From Flavobacteriaceae bacterium PS02337 (GTDB taxonomy: Bacteria; Bacteroidota; Bacteroidia; Flavobacteriales; Flavobacteriaceae), in NCBI GenBank assembly GCA_029959285.1, contig JASCOE010000003.1, positions 310,001 to 374,000 on the forward strand: a stretch of DNA of 64,000 bases, in the 5' to 3' direction. Positions 60,276-64,000 of the stretch are shown piece after piece. The position numbers and the translations under genes are program-made. How positions within the stretch are numbered: the first letter of the stretch is position 1; every line of letters starts with the position of its first letter. The notes below the pieces were generated by a model. It was not told the origin of the DNA. It was given only the letters and a program-made list of their open reading frames with translations, and did no database searches.

Positions 60276-60354
60276 TAATAAGCCTAACGGCAGTATTACA
60301 GACTAGGTTGTTTTTATTTTATATCCAAATTTGTTCTTTTTTTTGATTGAAACC

Positions 60355-61617
60355 CTATAACTCATTCTCATCAGTCATATCAATAGTTTTTGGGTGGAGG
60401 CTTACCAACTGTAAAACGATTGCAGTAAAAACTACAAATAAGAGCAGTACAAAAACGTGTCTCATCCCTCCATTATCAGCGGCTTTTCCTAAAAACTCTG
60501 TGATAACAGCTCCAGCCGAAATGCCTGCAAAATTCATAATTCCATATCCCGTAGCCCTGTAGCGGGGTGCAACAAACTGGCAAAGAATAGGCATATTGTT
60601 GGTGTCGTATATTCCAAATCCAAGACCAAAAAGGACAGCGCCAAAAACAATAGCGGCTATGTCACAGCAATAGCCAAATAAAAACAATGCAGGTATGGTA
60701 AGAAATAATCCAATAACGCTGGTGTAAATTCTCCCTTTAAGATGTTTCATCACCCATCTGTCTGAAATGGCACCTCCCATTAAAACACCAAAAAAGGAAG
60801 ACATCGAAATGGTTACCGTTGCAATTGGTCCCGCCAGAGACATATCTAAATGTAAAGTTTTAGTAAATAAGGTTGGTAACCAGTTTTTGGCCGCCCAGCC
60901 AGGTAAACTTGGTGCAGAGAAATAAAAGAGTAAAACCCAAAAGGAGATATTACCAAATAATATTCCCAATCCTTTGAACATCTGCCTGAATTCATTGCGA
61001 ACTGAAGATTTTTTTGTAGGATCTAAGAAGTAAGTTTTCTTTTCTTGTATAAAAAATATCAGTATTAAACTGTAAAGCACACCGAATAAACCTACGGAGT
61101 GAAAGCTGAAATGCCAGGAAAAATACTTAGAAATAGTGGCTCCAAAACCACCGAGTGCTTGTCCTAAATAAATTCCAGTAGTATGAATCGCAATTGCAAA
61201 AGAGCGTGTTTTTTCCTGATGGTAATCTGCAATTAAAGATAAGGCAGCCGGAATATAAAAGGCTTCGCTAAACCCCATAATGCCGCGCAAAATATAAATC
61301 TGATTGAAAGTTGAGGCATAGCCCATCGCCATAGTCACCCCTGACCAGATAAAAAGACTTCCTATGATAATCCTTTTTCGGTTAAACCGATCTGCTATAA
61401 TTCCGGAAATAGGGCTCATAAGCGCATAAATCCAAAGAAAAACAGCCATTAAAAGACCGAAATTTTCAGCTTTAGCCAATTCAGGAATGTCATCCATCAT
61501 TGCTGATTTCATTGTGGAGAGCATTTGTCGGTCTAAATAATTCAATAAAGCAACAAACCATAGCAAGCCAACAACAATCCATGGATAGGATTTTTTTTCA
61601 TTCAATTTTGCAATCAT
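60355..61617 (-). CDS. MFS transporter (ACS-like, sugar acid or related substrate)
   Basis: This 420-residue inner-membrane protein has 12 helices in two halves. The start YPWIVVGLLWFVALLNYLDRQ and the loop motif IIADRFNRKRIIIGS near residue 75 are typical of the anion/cation symporter-like MFS group that moves hexuronates and other organic anions. It is divergent from the hybrid sensor gene at 62002, with 384 nt between, which suggests that the sensor may control it. The substrate is unknown. Confidence 0.85.
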   Translation of the reverse strand: MIAKLNEKKSYPWIVVGLLWFVALLNYLDRQMLSTMKSAMMDDIPELAKAENFGLLMAVFLWIYALMSPISGIIADRFNRKRIIIGSLFIWSGVTMAMGYASTFNQIYILRGIMGFSEAFYIPAALSLIADYHQEKTRSFAIAIHTTGIYLGQALGGFGATISKYFSWHFSFHSVGLFGVLYSLILIFFIQEKKTYFLDPTKKSSVRNEFRQMFKGLGILFGNISFWVLLFYFSAPSLPGWAAKNWLPTLFTKTLHLDMSLAGPIATVTISMSSFFGVLMGGAISDRWVMKHLKGRIYTSVIGLFLTIPALFLFGYCCDIAAIVFGAVLFGLGFGIYDTNNMPILCQFVAPRYRATGYGIMNFAGISAGAVITEFLGKAADNGGMRHVFVLLLFVVFTAIVLQLVSLHPKTIDMTDENEL

Positions 61618-62001
61618 TCTCTTTTTTCAAAATAAAGGCCGAATATACGAATTCAAACCCAACAGCAAAGAATTGTTTTTCCGCGTTATTTGTTTGTTTA
61701 ATATATTCGTGCAGTAGCTTCTTATATCCCAATTTTGCTGAGTAATTTATTTTTCAATATGCAAATTACCAAAATTATGACGCAAAATTTTTGTTCACTT
61801 TTATGAATTATATGTATTATTTATAGAATTCTAAGAACAAATTATATATGCTATTTGTTAAAATCGAATAAAAGTTTAATTTTACCTTTCATAATAACTT
61901 TCTTGGCTGTCATTCTAAATATAATTCCTTCCTAATTATATCGACAAGCTTTTATTCAGAAGGTTTTTCGACTATTACTATTTACCTAACTTCACTTCTA
62001 G
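61618..62001. other. divergent non-coding region before the hybrid sensor
   Basis: The 384-nt spacer is AT-rich. It shows TACCTTTC near 61884, one base off the TAnnTTTG element, but no clear partner element, repeat or hairpin. Confidence 0.4.
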
Positions 62002-64000
62002 ATGTATCAATTTATAAAATATATTGTACTGTTTTTTGCAGTGTCATTAAGTTTAATTTCTTGTAAAGAAAAACAGGGAGACAAAATTAAAGTTGGATTT
62101 TCGCAGGCAATGACCACTGACGACTGGCGAAAACAAATGAACAGTTCCATTAAAATTGAAGCTTCTTTAAGACCAGAAGTCGATTTAACCATTAAAGATG
62201 CGAATAATAATGTCAGCAGACAAATAGAAGATATAGAGCGATTTATATCAAATAAAGTAGATGTAATAATTGTATCTCCAATTGAGTCTAAACCTTTAAC
62301 TGCCGTTGTTGAAAAATCTATTCGAGCTGGAATTCCTGTTTTGGTTGTAGACCGAAAAATTGACGGCGAAAATTATACCGCATATTTAGGAGCAGATAAT
62401 ATTGAAATCGGTAGAATTGCAGCGCGATATATTATTTCTCACAGCAAAGGGTCTGGTAAAATTGTAGAAATTACTGGTGCCAGCGGATCATCTCCTGCAT
62501 ATGAAAGAACACTTGGTTTTAACCAAATTATCAACGAAAATAAGCGTTTTAGTATTGTTAAAACGATTCAAGGAGATTGGGAAAAAGAATCTGTGAAATC
62601 GCCTTTGAAAACTATTCTTCAGCAAAATCCTGATATCGAATATGTTTTTGCTCATAACGACAGAATGGCTCTAAGTGCTTGGGAAACTGCTAAAAATTTG
62701 GGTTCAGAAAAGAAAATAAAGTTTATTGGTGTTGACGCTTTGAATACGGTAAATGGCGGAATTGAACTAATAACAAGCGGCGTTCTTGACGGTTCGATTT
62801 TGTATCCAACTGGTGGAAATGAAGCATTGAAATTGGCTTTGAAAATTCATAATAAAGAATCAATTTCGAAAAATAATATTCTAAATACGATTGTAATTGA
62901 TAAGAATAATGCTGAAATCATCAAAAACCAAATGGATAAAGTTGATCAGCAGCAATTGGTTATCGAATCGCAGCAAGGAGCAATTAATATTCAGGAAAAA
63001 GAATATGCTTCTCAAAATAATTTGGTTCGTTTGCTGAGTTTCTTTCTTGTAATTATTTTAAGTTTAACGATTTACAGTATTTATTCTACCATTTCGATTT
63101 CTCGAAAGAAAAAACAATTGGAAAGAATCAATCAAACGGTCATTGACCAAAACGTTGAAATTCAAGAAATGGCACAAATTGCAGCCACAAGTAACGAAGC
63201 AAAATTGAGCTTTTTTACCGGACTTTCGCATGAATTTAAAACGCCGATTACTTTGATAATGAGTTACGTGGAATCTTTAATTGAAAATGAAAAAATTAAA
63301 GGAACGGCGCTTATAGATGAAGTTAAACTGATTCATAAAAACTCTAATAGATTATTGCGATTGATCAATCAATTATTAGATTTTAGAAAAATCGAAGAAC
63401 AAAAGTTTACTTTAAGAGCTTCAAATACTAAAATATACGATTTTACAAATGATGTGATGGCAAACTTTAAAGGAGAAGCTTCACGTCGAAACATTGACTT
63501 TCAATTGATTTGTAAAAATAAAAACTTAGAACTTTTTATAGATCGAGGTTTGATGGACAAAGTCTACTTCAATTTATTGTCAAATGCATTTAAATTTACT
63601 CCAGATAATGGAAAAATCAGTATTTCGATTGTGGAAAATCAAGAGAATGAAGTTAAAATTCATTTTAAAGATTCTGGAATTGGAATTCCTGAAAATGAAC
63701 TTTCCAATGTTTTTAATCCGTTTTTTAGAGCTTCCAATAATAATAAAAACAGTTCGGGAATTGGTTTGCATTTATCCAAAGAATTTGTGCTTTTGCATAA
63801 AGGTTCAATCGAATTAAAATCGAAACAAGGAAGTGAGTTTGTTGTTACTTTATTAAAAGGAAATACTCATTTGCAAACTTCAGAAATGATTCAGAAAATG
63901 GAAAATATTTCAAGTATTCCAAGTTTGGTTACAGATAATCTGGATTTAGAATCAGAATTAAAAGAATTGAATACCATTGGCGATGCAGAGAAACATTCAC
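62002..64000 (+). CDS. hybrid two-component sensor with periplasmic sugar-binding domain (cut by window end)
   Basis: The first 666 codons are present and the frame runs off the window. It starts with a lipobox-like leader (SLSLISCKEK) and a type I periplasmic binding protein domain (about 28-320: KIKVGFSQAMTTDDW, IIVSPIESKPL, VFAHNDRMAL), like ribose/LacI-type sensors. One membrane helix follows (about 336-360), then a histidine kinase with H410 in GLSHEFKTPITL and an ATPase domain (NLLSNAFKFTPDNG, SGIGIPENE, SSGIGLHLSKEF). Family members continue with a receiver and an AraC-type DNA-binding domain, expected beyond 64000. It probably senses a monosaccharide and controls a nearby sugar locus. 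Confidence 0.92.
   Translation, partial: MYQFIKYIVLFFAVSLSLISCKEKQGDKIKVGFSQAMTTDDWRKQMNSSIKIEASLRPEVDLTIKDANNNVSRQIEDIERFISNKVDVIIVSPIESKPLTAVVEKSIRAGIPVLVVDRKIDGENYTAYLGADNIEIGRIAARYIISHSKGSGKIVEITGASGSSPAYERTLGFNQIINENKRFSIVKTIQGDWEKESVKSPLKTILQQNPDIEYVFAHNDRMALSAWETAKNLGSEKKIKFIGVDALNTVNGGIELITSGVLDGSILYPTGGNEALKLALKIHNKESISKNNILNTIVIDKNNAEIIKNQMDKVDQQQLVIESQQGAINIQEKEYASQNNLVRLLSFFLVIILSLTIYSIYSTISISRKKKQLERINQTVIDQNVEIQEMAQIAATSNEAKLSFFTGLSHEFKTPITLIMSYVESLIENEKIKGTALIDEVKLIHKNSNRLLRLINQLLDFRKIEEQKFTLRASNTKIYDFTNDVMANFKGEASRRNIDFQLICKNKNLELFIDRGLMDKVYFNLLSNAFKFTPDNGKISISIVENQENEVKIHFKDSGIGIPENELSNVFNPFFRASNNNKNSSGIGLHLSKEFVLLHKGSIELKSKQGSEFVVTLLKGNTHLQTSEMIQKMENISSIPSLVTDNLDLESELKELNTIGDAEKHS

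Overview
The window reads as chromosomal DNA of a Flavobacterium-like member of the Bacteroidota. It is AT-rich and carries SusC/SusD, GH92, GH130, GLPGLI, DUF4374 and LytTR-type genes. Promoter-like sequences of the Bacteroidota type (TTG or TTTG, about 18-21 bp, then TAnnTTTG) precede several genes, and Shine-Dalgarno sites are weak. No rRNA, tRNA, CRISPR array, phage or insertion sequence was seen. The right edge cuts a gene in half.

Layout. (1) 108-2022: a NagB-PIG-L amino-sugar gene that is split here by an apparent 1-nt frameshift. (2) 2219-4061: a LytTR response regulator and its LytS-type kinase, divergent from the next block. (3) 4192-32511: a large polysaccharide-utilisation locus (PUL), all on the plus strand: GH92, SSS symporter, GH130, CBM9-like protein, glycosidase-like lipoprotein, glycosylasparaginase, GH20, GH35, GH29, GH92, GH3, SusC, SusD, FucP-type permease, sialidase-fold protein and M28 peptidase. 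Together these suit breakdown of eukaryotic asparagine-linked glycans, possibly of plant type. Surface binding and import (SusCD) would be followed by periplasmic removal of fucose, galactose, GlcNAc, mannose and perhaps xylose. AspG would cut the GlcNAc-Asn link, the core Man-GlcNAc would be phosphorolysed in the cytoplasm by GH130, and NagB would feed GlcN-6-P into glycolysis. (4) 33130-36718: a TonB-dependent receptor with a GLPGLI protein. (5) 36781-38103: an HxlR regulator divergent from an NmrA-like oxidoreductase. (6) 38207-47881, minus strand: an iron/flavin redox locus made of DUF4374 lipoprotein, siderophore-type receptor, ApbE, PepSY-flavodoxin-reductase fusion, DUF2271 protein with a flavinylation-like motif, and a secreted ankyrin protein. 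(7) 48706-51393: class I ribonucleotide reductase nrdB-nrdA, with four DnaA-box-like nonamers upstream. (8) 51581-61617: housekeeping and stress genes (Na+/H+ antiporter, hotdog thioesterase, SDR plus HxlR, membrane-anchored MutS relative, tandem universal stress protein, MnmE, trypsin-like protein, MFS permease). (9) 62002-64000: the start of a hybrid two-component sensor with a sugar-binding periplasmic domain.

The intergenic DNA is unusually structured. It holds a REP-like element with 31-bp perfect arms (three copies in differing states), a 29-bp palindrome (four copies), a 14-bp tandem repeat (three loci) and hairpins built on ATAACTCATAA (three loci). Several of these divide the PUL into probable transcription units.
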